The translations under genes and the position numbers were made by a program. Below the pieces are notes generated by a model, which saw only the letters and a list, made by a program, of their open reading frames with translations, did no database searches and was not told where the DNA came from. Positions 1-5,037 of a DNA stretch of 5,436 bases are shown here, piece after piece. Source of the DNA: Leptolinea sp. (GTDB taxonomy: Bacteria > Chloroflexota > Anaerolineae > Anaerolineales > Anaerolineaceae); contig JALHEL010000135.1 in assembly GCA_022837205.1 (NCBI GenBank), positions 1 to 5,436 on the forward strand, given 5' to 3'. Every line of letters starts with the position of its first letter. The stretch's first letter is position 1.

Positions 1-252
1 TGGATCCTTGAAAGTTGTCGTTCGGAATTCTGTCACTATCTCATGATCATCCCCGGCTTTTTCTTTTTTCTTTGGAATACCGTTAATGTCGGATGGATTA
101 TGGTAGCTTATGCATTTGCGAACAATATAATTCCCATTATTATGCAGCGCTACAATCGTCCGCGGGTGAAGAAGCTTTTACGATATATGGAACGTTCTAA
201 AAAATATTCCCGACAACAAACTGTCAGCAGCGGGGAAGCCCTCGCCATATAA
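1..252 (+). CDS. CrtO-like membrane acyltransferase, C-terminal part (5' end outside the window)
   Basis: The open frame enters at base 1 and ends with TAA at 250-252, giving 83 C-terminal residues. It resembles the C-terminus of glycosyl-4,4'-diaponeurosporenoate acyltransferase (CrtO) family proteins. In staphylococci that enzyme attaches a fatty acyl chain to the glycosylated carotenoid at the membrane. Visible support is the E-x-x-R-x-E-x-x-H pattern at the start (ESCRSEFCH), then two hydrophobic helices (IIPGFFFFLW and VGWIMVAYAFANNIIPIIM). The family-typical QRYNRPR segment follows, with a basic tail. No carotenoid genes lie in the window, so the substrate is unknown and many family members outside staphylococci are annotated only by similarity. 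The internal ATG at 43 is not the true start, because the frame and the conserved motif extend upstream of it. The gene converges on deoD with 8 bp between stops and no visible terminator. Confidence 0.7.
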   Translation, partial: WILESCRSEFCHYLMIIPGFFFFLWNTVNVGWIMVAYAFANNIIPIIMQRYNRPRVKKLLRYMERSKKYSRQQTVSSGEALAI

Positions 253-260
253 ATTTTTCG

Positions 261-980
261 TCATTCTGCGATGGCTAAAGCAATTTTCACCATGTCATTA
301 AATGCATTTTGACGTTCTTCGGCACTTGCCGCCTCACCGCTTTCAAGTAAATCCGATACGGTGCAGATAGTTAAAGCCTTCTTGCCGGCGCGTGCCGCAT
401 TCATATATAAGGCTGCCGATTCCATTTCCACACCTAAGACACCCATCTTTCGCCATTGGAGAGTCTCCGCAATGCCGCCTTCCCGGTAAAAAACATCAGA
501 AGATAGGATATTTCCGACTTGAAATGAAATATTATTTTTTTCACATTCTTCGGCAGCTTGTCGTAATAATCGGAAATCCGCAATCGGAGCAAATTTGCCC
601 GGGATATGGTAGCTTTTAAAATAATTCGAATCCGTACAAGCGCCTTGTGCAAGAATGATATCGTACAGTTTTAAATCCGGCGCAATGGCACCTGCCGATC
701 CGACCCGAATAATGGAACTGACGTTGAAAAAATGATAAAGCTCATAGGAATAGAGCCCTATGGAAGGCATTCCCATCCCGCTGCCCATAACCGAAACACG
801 CTTCCCATGGTAATAACCCGTATATCCGTTTGCTCCGCGGATATGGTTTACCAATTCCGCATCGGTTAAATAAGTCTCTGCAATCATTTTTGCCCGCAGA
901 GGATCACCGGGTAACAAAACGGTTTTTGCAAAATCCTCGGGACTGCATTCAATATGGGGTGTAAGATTAGCTTTTTTCAT
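261..980 (-). CDS. deoD: Purine nucleoside phosphorylase DeoD-type
   Basis: A 239-residue protein of normal length for the hexameric (trimer-of-dimers) bacterial purine nucleoside phosphorylase. It cleaves purine (deoxy)ribonucleosides with phosphate to free base and (deoxy)ribose-1-phosphate in the cytosol, for salvage. The family residues are visible: TPHI near the N-terminus (H9), phosphate-binding GDPLRAK (25-31, R29) and R48, IRVGSAGA (91-98, R92), the substrate segment GVEMES (183-188), and TVSD (207-210) with the catalytic aspartate D210. The partner arginine R223 lies in ERQNAFNDM. The residue after the catalytic Asp, usually His in Escherichia coli, is Leu here, a change outside the catalytic set. 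The start is supported by GGAGG at 985-989 on the minus strand, 4 nt from the ATG. It stands alone, with no deoA, deoC or transporter in view. Confidence 0.97.
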   Translation of the reverse strand: MKKANLTPHIECSPEDFAKTVLLPGDPLRAKMIAETYLTDAELVNHIRGANGYTGYYHGKRVSVMGSGMGMPSIGLYSYELYHFFNVSSIIRVGSAGAIAPDLKLYDIILAQGACTDSNYFKSYHIPGKFAPIADFRLLRQAAEECEKNNISFQVGNILSSDVFYREGGIAETLQWRKMGVLGVEMESAALYMNAARAGKKALTICTVSDLLESGEAASAEERQNAFNDMVKIALAIAE

Positions 981-1279
981 TGAACCTCCGGCGTCGAAAT
1001 GAGAGTAAACTCACTGGTATAATCATAGTGAAAATTATAATTTAGCTGACAAAGTTTCAAATAGATCGCGGCAATTTAAGTTCCTGTTTTCTGAGAACTC
1101 ACGGCTAAAAAGCAAAGAACAGAATTTTTCACTTGAGACCGATTTTACCAAATAAATTCACATTGACAGATACTGATTCTCGGAACGAATCTCCTCCGTT
1201 TCTTTTATGACTAATCGAAATATCTGATTTCAAATCTTTATTTCAGCTAAAACATGTATTTAATAAGGATAAAATTTTT
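981..1279. other. Divergent intergenic region between deoD and ackA-like gene
   Basis: This 299-bp AT-rich gap separates two divergently transcribed genes. The deoD-proximal 80 bp hold the deoD ribosome binding site and candidate promoter. The half nearer the kinase gene has a perfect TTGACA at 1163-1168 but no convincing -10 at 16-18 nt (the best is CGAATC or ACGAAT), so the kinase promoter is not firmly located. AAGGA at 1265-1269 is the kinase ribosome binding site. I see no coding frame, riboswitch fold, terminator or catabolite (cre-like) site. Confidence 0.5.
1034..1060 (-). promoter_or_regulatory. Candidate deoD promoter
   Basis: Reading the minus strand, a perfect -10 TATAAT occupies 1039-1034 and a TTGAAA -35-like box occupies 1060-1055, with a short 15-nt spacer. 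A second possible set is TTGTCA (1052-1047) with TATGAT (1027-1022), spacer 19 nt. Both lie 40-80 bp upstream of the deoD start and could be alternatives. Neither spacing is ideal. The -10 match is the strongest part of the call. Confidence 0.45.
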
Positions 1280-2485
1280 ATGAATATTTTAATTTTTAAT
1301 TGTGGCAGTTCATCACAGGCATTCAAAGTTTACCAAGTCTCGGAAAAAGATCAACCGAAAATAATCGCATCCGGAAAAGCAAAAAATGTCGCTACGCAAA
1401 CGAAAGCGGATTCATTCATCGAATATCAGATCAATGATAAACAGAAGAAAGAAATAATTAGCCTTCCGTCTCATCGTATTGCTGCCGACGTTATATTAAC
1501 TTTATTGGAACAAGAGAATATCACGATTGATGGCATAGGGCATCGTTTTGTTCATGGCGGGCCACGTTTCAATCAGAGTGTTAAAATCGATGAAAATGTT
1601 TTTTATGAATTAAAAAACTCCTTCCGTTTTGCCCCGATTCACAATCCAAATTCCTTCAGTGTGATCGAAGTTTGCAAAGCAAGGCTTCCGGAGATCCCAC
1701 AATATGCTGTCTTTGATACAGCGTTTCATGCAAAATTACCCAAAGAATCCCAAGTCTATGCACTTCCCAAAAAACTTGCCGGTGAATATGGCTTTCGTAA
1801 ATATGGTTTCCACGGTCTGTCTTATCAAAATATCCTTTCGAAAATGCCGGATTTGCTTGGAAAACCGATCGAACAGTTGAATCTGGTTATGTGCCATTTG
1901 GGAACCGGCGGATCCAGCGTAACGGCAATCAAGAATGGATTGCCTTATGATACTTCGATGGGATATTCTCCGTTGCAAGGACTGATCATGTCGACCCGTT
2001 GCGGCGATCTGGATCCGGAAATTGTGCTTGATTTGATTCGTTCGGGAATGAGCGCGGATGAAGTGGATTCTGTTCTGAATAACCAATCCGGATTGATCGG
2101 ATTATCCGGATATTCTTCAAATCTGATTGAAATAATCGACGAAAGCGAACGAGGAAATGAAGATTGTCAGCTGGCATATGACGCTTACAGCCATCGCTTA
2201 AAAAGTTATATCGGTGCATTTGTCTGGCTGTTGGACAGAGCGGATGCGATTGTATTTACGGACGATCTCGGGATAAAATCATGGAAATTGCGAGAAAAGG
2301 TTTTTAAGGATTCACAAAATATGGGAATCAGATTAGATGATGATGCAAATCAGAACGCCTCTTTTGAAAAACCTTCGCTCGTCAGCCGAAATGACTCTAA
2401 AATTCCGATTTGGGTAGTTCCGAATGATGAGGAAATAGTTATCCTGAATGAAATATTAGAATTAATAGGGAATGGCACTTTGTGA
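1280..2485 (+). CDS. ackA: Acetate-kinase family protein with altered nucleotide-binding motifs
   Basis: A 401-residue protein, full length for acetate/propionate kinases (ASKHA fold), which interconvert acyl phosphate plus ADP with the carboxylate plus ATP. Conserved catalytic or acyl-site residues, aligned by eye to Methanosarcina AckA, are N7, S10 and S12 (FNCGSSS), R89 in GHRFVHGG, D146 in FDTAFH, H178 in KYGFHG, H206 in CHLG, R240 in STRCG and the C-terminal E384/E385 in PNDEE. The family's adenosine-contacting stretches have changed: the usual NDFR-type segment is SNLI (280-283), and the usual AGIGEN is DDLGIK (328-333). K14 is Ala and the Asn of CHLGNG is Thr. The start has AAGGA at 1265-1269, 10 nt upstream of the ATG. 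No pta lies adjacent. Family membership is certain. Use of ATP and acetate as substrates is inferred and is open to doubt given these changes. Confidence 0.88.
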   Translation: MNILIFNCGSSSQAFKVYQVSEKDQPKIIASGKAKNVATQTKADSFIEYQINDKQKKEIISLPSHRIAADVILTLLEQENITIDGIGHRFVHGGPRFNQSVKIDENVFYELKNSFRFAPIHNPNSFSVIEVCKARLPEIPQYAVFDTAFHAKLPKESQVYALPKKLAGEYGFRKYGFHGLSYQNILSKMPDLLGKPIEQLNLVMCHLGTGGSSVTAIKNGLPYDTSMGYSPLQGLIMSTRCGDLDPEIVLDLIRSGMSADEVDSVLNNQSGLIGLSGYSSNLIEIIDESERGNEDCQLAYDAYSHRLKSYIGAFVWLLDRADAIVFTDDLGIKSWKLREKVFKDSQNMGIRLDDDANQNASFEKPSLVSRNDSKIPIWVVPNDEEIVILNEILELIGNGTL

Positions 2486-2540
2486 TTTATCTGAATTCGA
2501 ATAAATATATCTCGTTTTAGAAGAAAAATTTACGGACTTT

Positions 2541-2570
2541 TTGACACATTTTTTCTGATACCTTTAAAAT
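2541..2570 (+). promoter_or_regulatory. Promoter of the pyrFE leader
   Basis: TTGACA at 2541-2546 and TAAAAT at 2565-2570 are separated by 18 nt. Transcription would start near 2577, giving a leader of about 210 nt before pyrF that contains the attenuator. The region between the kinase stop (2485) and this promoter is AT-rich. It has no convincing terminator of its own, so some read-through from the kinase gene is possible. Confidence 0.65.
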
Positions 2571-2634
2571 TGTCACGATCGAAAAATTGCTTTTTTATCA
2601 AAGATAAAATCATGATAAACTAAACCCAATAAAA

Positions 2635-2730
2635 AATCTTTAAGCGCGATACAGAGAGATCGGCAAGATTGAATGAATAGGCAAAATAGGAATTCACCTG
2701 AAGGTCTCGCTGCGCGCGAGACCTTTTTTT
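2635..2730 (+). promoter_or_regulatory. PyrR-type transcription attenuator of the pyrFE operon
   Basis: The segment has the three competing elements of pyr attenuation. (1) A binding-loop hairpin acts as anti-antiterminator: lower stem AATCTT (2635-2640) with AAGATT (2665-2670), an internal loop, upper stem CGAT (2647-2650) with ATCG (2659-2662), and an apical sequence CAGAGAG (2652-2658) matching the known PyrR loop consensus CNGNGAG. The CTTTAA just 5' also fits known sites. (2) An antiterminator pairs GAGATC (2656-2661) with GGTCTC (2703-2708) and TGAAT (2670-2674) with ATTCA (2692-2696), overlapping both other hairpins. (3) The terminator lies at 2701-2730. In the known mechanism PyrR with UMP/UTP stabilises the first hairpin, the terminator forms and pyr genes are shut off. 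One departure is an A-G mismatch, rather than a C-G pair, closing the hexaloop. The pyrR gene itself is not in the window. Confidence 0.8.
2701..2730 (+). terminator. Intrinsic terminator (attenuator stem) upstream of pyrF
   Basis: A perfect 10-bp stem, AAGGTCTCGC (2701-2710) with GCGAGACCTT (2716-2725), has a 5-nt loop and runs into seven T's (2724-2730). It ends 60 nt before the pyrF start and after a promoter, so it serves as the regulated attenuator, not simply as an end for the kinase gene. Confidence 0.93.
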
Positions 2731-2790
2731 ATGTTAATCAAGAAAAAAGTTATGGATAATTCAACTCTCACAAATAAAAGGAACCATATC

Positions 2791-3492
2791 ATGAAAGACG
2801 TAATCATTGCCTGCGATTTTAAGGATGCGAAAACCACACTGTCATTTTTGGATTTGTTCAAAACCAAGAAACCTTTTGTAAAAATCGGAATGGAACTATT
2901 CTATTTCGAAGGACCGGCTATCGTTCGCGAGATTAAAGCTCGCGGCCATAAAATATTTCTTGATCTAAAACTCCATGATATTCCGAATACCGTTATGTCC
3001 GCCATGCAAAGTCTTTCAAAACTGGACCCGGACATTATCGATGTTCACGCAGCCGGAACAACCGAAATGATGAAAGCCGCAATGGAAGGAGCTTTTCGAT
3101 CCGACGGATCAAAACCGCTTGTAATTGCGGTAACGCAACTCACTTCTACCAGCGAAGAAAGAATGAATCGTGAATTGTTGATTCAAGCCACTATGGAGGA
3201 AACCGTACTGCATTATGCGCAAAATGCAAAAGAAGCCGGGTTGGCGGGCATCGTATGCAGTCCTCTTGAAGCCGCTATCGTAAAAAAGGGATTGGGGGAG
3301 GATTTCATTACCGTCACTCCGGGAATTCGCTTGCCGGATTCAATCAAAGATGATCAGGCAAGAATTACCACTCCCGCTCAAGCAAGAGAAATCGGTACCG
3401 ATTATATTGTTGTGGGACGTCCGATCATCCGTGCAGAGAATCCGGTCGCGGCTTATGATCGGTTTTGTCACGATTTTTTAGGTAAAGCTTAG
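2791..3492 (+). CDS. pyrF: Orotidine 5'-phosphate decarboxylase (type 1)
   Basis: Catalyses OMP to UMP plus CO2, the last step of de novo pyrimidine synthesis, as a cytosolic TIM-barrel dimer. From the chosen start the protein is 233 residues, normal for type 1 enzymes. Visible residues are D9 (ACDF), K31 (VKIGMELF), the catalytic D58-x-K60-x-x-D63 in FLDLKLHDIPNT, the phosphate-side TPGIR (176-180), and VVGRPI (207-212, R210). The ATG at 2791 is preferred: it has AAAGGAA at 2777-2782 with 8 nt spacing, and the product begins with the family-typical MKDVIIACDF. The in-frame ATG at 2731 sits directly on the terminator's T-run with no ribosome binding site, and would add 20 unconserved residues. 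It is followed by pyrE after 41 nt, evidently one operon under the attenuator. Confidence 0.97.
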   Translation: MKDVIIACDFKDAKTTLSFLDLFKTKKPFVKIGMELFYFEGPAIVREIKARGHKIFLDLKLHDIPNTVMSAMQSLSKLDPDIIDVHAAGTTEMMKAAMEGAFRSDGSKPLVIAVTQLTSTSEERMNRELLIQATMEETVLHYAQNAKEAGLAGIVCSPLEAAIVKKGLGEDFITVTPGIRLPDSIKDDQARITTPAQAREIGTDYIVVGRPIIRAENPVAAYDRFCHDFLGKA

Positions 3493-3533
3493 ATCAACGG
3501 AGTATGATTGAATCACCATTCAGGAGGATAGAA

Positions 3534-4196
3534 ATGAAAAGGGAAATCGCTCAGCATCTGTTAGATATCAAAGCTGTTTTTCTACGCCCCAATGAACCGT
3601 TTACTTGGGTCAGCGGAATTAAGAGCCCGATCTATTGTGATAATCGGCTTACGCTCTCTTATCCGGAAATTCGTAAAGATATTGAGAACGGCTTGGTTTC
3701 GATCATTCGGGAACATTACCCTGATTGTGAAGCAATATTTGGGACTTCTACCGCAGGAATTCCTCACGCAGCGATCGTTGCGGATATTATGGACCTTCCA
3801 ATGGGTTATGTCAGAGGAAATACTAAAGACCACGGACGAAATAATCAAATTGAAGGCCGTTTTGAAAAGGGTTGGAAAGTGGTCGTCATCGAAGATTTGA
3901 TTTCAACAGCCGGCAGCGCCGTTGAAGTTGTTCAGATTCTCCGTGAAAACGGTTGTAATGTTCTGGGAATTGCTTCGATTTTCACTTACGGAATGCAAGC
4001 GGGGTTAGATAATCTTCGAAAAGCGGAAGTTCAAAATTATTCTTTGACTGATTTTGATACTCTCATTGAAGTGGAGTTGGAAAACGGATCGCTTTCCAGA
4101 GCAGATGTCAATAAATTGTTGGCGTTTCGGGCAAATCCTTCAGACAGTTCTTGGCAATTTTGCACCTCCGCTGTCGAAAATCCGCAAATTTATTGA
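3534..4196 (+). CDS. pyrE: Orotate phosphoribosyltransferase
   Basis: Joins orotate and PRPP to make OMP, which the preceding gene product decarboxylates. The protein is 220 residues, close to usual. The order of motifs is family-like: the orotate-side SGIKSPIYCDNR (27-38, K30), the mobile catalytic loop RGNTKDHG (94-101, with R94, K98 and H100 kept), IEGRF (106-110), and the PRPP-binding signature VVVIEDLISTAGS (116-128, E120-D121). The enterobacterial loop Lys (RKEAK) is Gly, but Gram-positive enzymes also vary there. The start at 3534 is set by AGGAGG at 3522-3527 with 6 nt spacing. The upstream in-frame ATG at 3504 has GGAG only 1 nt away and adds ten unconserved residues. Confidence 0.97.
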   Translation: MKREIAQHLLDIKAVFLRPNEPFTWVSGIKSPIYCDNRLTLSYPEIRKDIENGLVSIIREHYPDCEAIFGTSTAGIPHAAIVADIMDLPMGYVRGNTKDHGRNNQIEGRFEKGWKVVVIEDLISTAGSAVEVVQILRENGCNVLGIASIFTYGMQAGLDNLRKAEVQNYSLTDFDTLIEVELENGSLSRADVNKLLAFRANPSDSSWQFCTSAVENPQIY

Positions 4197-4202
4197 TTCA
4201 AG

Positions 4203-4237
4203 CCGATTTCATTATTTATCGGTTCCCGATAAATCGG
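4203..4237. repeat. Nested, mutually exclusive inverted repeats after pyrE
   Basis: Two overlapping palindromes lie 6 bp after the pyrE stop. A 9-bp stem, ATTTATCGG (4214-4222) with CCGATAAAT (4226-4234), has a 3-nt loop. A wider pairing, CCGATTT (4203-4209) with AAATCGG (4231-4237), shares bases 4231-4234 with the first, so both cannot form fully at once. No T-run follows, so it is not a classic terminator. It may protect the 3' end of the transcript or work together with the next hairpin. Confidence 0.6.
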
Positions 4238-4243
4238 TTGATC

Positions 4244-4282
4244 ACGGGTCTGATTCGTACATATGAATCAGACCCGTTTATT
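4244..4282 (+). terminator. Probable terminator of the pyrFE operon
   Basis: A perfect 13-bp stem, ACGGGTCTGATTC (4244-4256) with GAATCAGACCCGT (4265-4277), has an 8-nt loop and a weak T-tract TTTATT (4277-4282). Stem stability is high. The imperfect tail makes termination efficiency uncertain. The minus strand lacks a T-run on its side, so it is probably one-directional. Confidence 0.75.
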
Positions 4283-4457
4283 GAAATTCGGCATTGCCGT
4301 CTGATAATGAATATTCATTGAAAAGCACCTTTATTGCAATCAAATTCTTATAATAGAGGCGATAAATAAGGATCAATAATTCAAGACAACTCTGAATCAA
4401 TTCAAACATCTTTCCTATTTAATCACAAAAATATCTCTTAAACCCGTTTTCTCATAC
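4283..4457. other. Intergenic AT-rich stretch upstream of the MarR promoter
   Basis: Together with the two hairpins this makes a gap of about 310 bp with no gene. The stretch holds a TATAAT at 4349-4354 without a fitting -35 and an AAGGATC at 4368-4374 that precedes no start codon. It also has a 12-bp imperfect palindrome, TGAAT-CA-ATTCA, at 4393-4404. I see no RNA gene or coding frame. The palindrome could be a distal regulator site, but nothing in the sequence ties it to one. Confidence 0.4.
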
Positions 4458-4486
4458 TTGACAAATCATTCAGCGTGGCTTATATA
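4458..4486 (+). promoter_or_regulatory. Strong promoter of the marR-ABC operon
   Basis: A perfect TTGACA (4458-4463), an ideal 17-nt spacer and TATATA (4481-4486). Transcription would begin near 4493, leaving a leader of only about 16 nt that consists mostly of the ribosome binding site AAGGA (4498-4502). With such a near-consensus promoter, control is likely to be by repression. Confidence 0.85.
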
Positions 4487-4490
4487 TAAG
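4479..4490. promoter_or_regulatory. Candidate MarR operator over the -10 box
   Basis: CTTATATATAAG is a perfect 12-bp palindrome that covers the -10 element. It is flanked by AGCG (4472-4475) and CGCT (4493-4496), which extend the symmetry with a one-base offset, giving about 25 bp in all. MarR proteins are dimers that bind such short palindromes, often in their own promoter. A second weak dyad, CTTAA-GGA-TTAAG (4495-4507), overlaps the ribosome binding site. Autoregulation is inferred. Confidence 0.5.
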
Positions 4491-4508
4491 TTCGCTTAAG
4501 GATTAAGT

Positions 4509-4958
4509 ATGATTAACCAAATACATTCTTTGTTATCCGCTTTTACAACTTGGACAGGTCTGTCGATGAATTATTCCATGCATGGATTCGTGCGATTCAT
4601 CCGCGAAAACGGACTTTCCTTATCTCAAATTTCGACCCTTTTTCAACTTTATCATTGCGGTACCTCGGCGGTTTCTCAAATCAGTTCCAATTTAGATATT
4701 TCAAATGCCGCTGTCAGCCAACTGCTTGAGCGCCTTGTTCAGCAGGGTTTAATCACACGATCAGAGAATCCTCTCGACCGTCGTGAAAAACAGCTTGTGT
4801 TGACAAATAAAGGATATGAATTGCTAAGGGATAGTGCAAAAGCCTGCAGTGCATGGCAAGAAAAACTTATTTCTACCTTAACCCCTGAAGAACAAAATAA
4901 AGTATCGGAAGCACTGGAAATCCTCATAGATAAAACGAAACAGCTTCCGAACGCATAA
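4509..4958 (+). CDS. MarR-family transcriptional regulator
   Basis: A 149-residue protein of typical MarR length. These dimeric winged-helix proteins usually repress a neighbouring gene until a small ligand or oxidant releases them from DNA. The N-terminal helices (about 1-35) and C-terminal helices (about 110-145) would form the dimer interface. The helix-turn-helix runs about 54-82, with AVSQISSNLDIS and AAVSQLLERLVQQGLI as scaffold and recognition parts. The wing shows the family signature DRREKQLVLTNKG (90-102, here PLDRREKQ in place of DxRDxR). Cysteines at 50 and 113 are present, but there is no clear redox motif. The start has AAGGA at 6 nt spacing and an excellent promoter. It lies 79 nt upstream of an ABC exporter gene on the same strand, the usual arrangement for a local efflux repressor. 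The ligand is unknown. Confidence 0.93.
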   Translation: MINQIHSLLSAFTTWTGLSMNYSMHGFVRFIRENGLSLSQISTLFQLYHCGTSAVSQISSNLDISNAAVSQLLERLVQQGLITRSENPLDRREKQLVLTNKGYELLRDSAKACSAWQEKLISTLTPEEQNKVSEALEILIDKTKQLPNA

Positions 4959-4968
4959 TTATCCGATT

Positions 4969-5037
4969 ATGAAAACCTATGTCAAAAAATATCTCCCGTT
5001 CTTCACTAATCTTGATTTCCTAATAACGGAGTTCTAA
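4969..5037 (+). CDS. Possible 22-residue leader peptide ahead of the ABC gene
   Basis: A short frame, MKTYVKKYLPFFTNLDFLITEF, ends with TAA at 5035-5037, immediately before the ATG at 5038 and in the same frame. It is basic at the N-terminus and hydrophobic after it, and it resembles the first residues of the transporter (KYLPFF against KYLKPFI). No clear ribosome binding site precedes its ATG, so translation is doubtful. It could be a leader peptide coupled to the transporter, a remnant of an earlier N-terminus, or chance. Confidence 0.2.
   Translation: MKTYVKKYLPFFTNLDFLITEF

Noticed and set aside
392..652. Open frames on both strands inside deoD
   Set aside because: They overlap a clearly conserved deoD in other frames, have no ribosome binding site and encode no recognisable motif.
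1022..1110. Purine or preQ1-type riboswitch in front of deoD
   Set aside because: I could not find the conserved core sequences or a pairing that would form either aptamer.
1163..1192. Kinase promoter at the perfect TTGACA
   Set aside because: No acceptable -10 box at 15-18 nt, so only the -35-like hexamer is noted.
1736..2219. Two minus-strand frames inside the kinase gene
   Set aside because: They are shadows of a full-length conserved kinase, and their composition is that of antisense translation.
2731..2790. Longer pyrF starting at ATG 2731
   Set aside because: The ATG sits at the end of the terminator T-run without a ribosome binding site. The added residues are unconserved, and 2791 has a good site.
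3504..3533. Longer pyrE starting at ATG 3504
   Set aside because: Its ribosome binding site would be 1 nt away, whereas the ATG at 3534 has AGGAGG at 6 nt and the typical N-terminus.
3582..3900. Plus and minus frames within pyrE
   Set aside because: They overlap the conserved PRPP and orotate motifs of pyrE in other frames, with no independent start signals.
4054..4266. Frame overlapping the end of pyrE and the hairpins
   Set aside because: It runs through the pyrE tail and into two inverted repeats, with no ribosome binding site and no protein likeness.
4349..4354. Extra promoter from the lone TATAAT between pyrE and marR
   Set aside because: No -35 at a workable distance, and it leads to no gene before the far better promoter at 4458.
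4739..4927. Minus-strand frame inside marR
   Set aside because: It is an antisense shadow of the winged-helix coding region.
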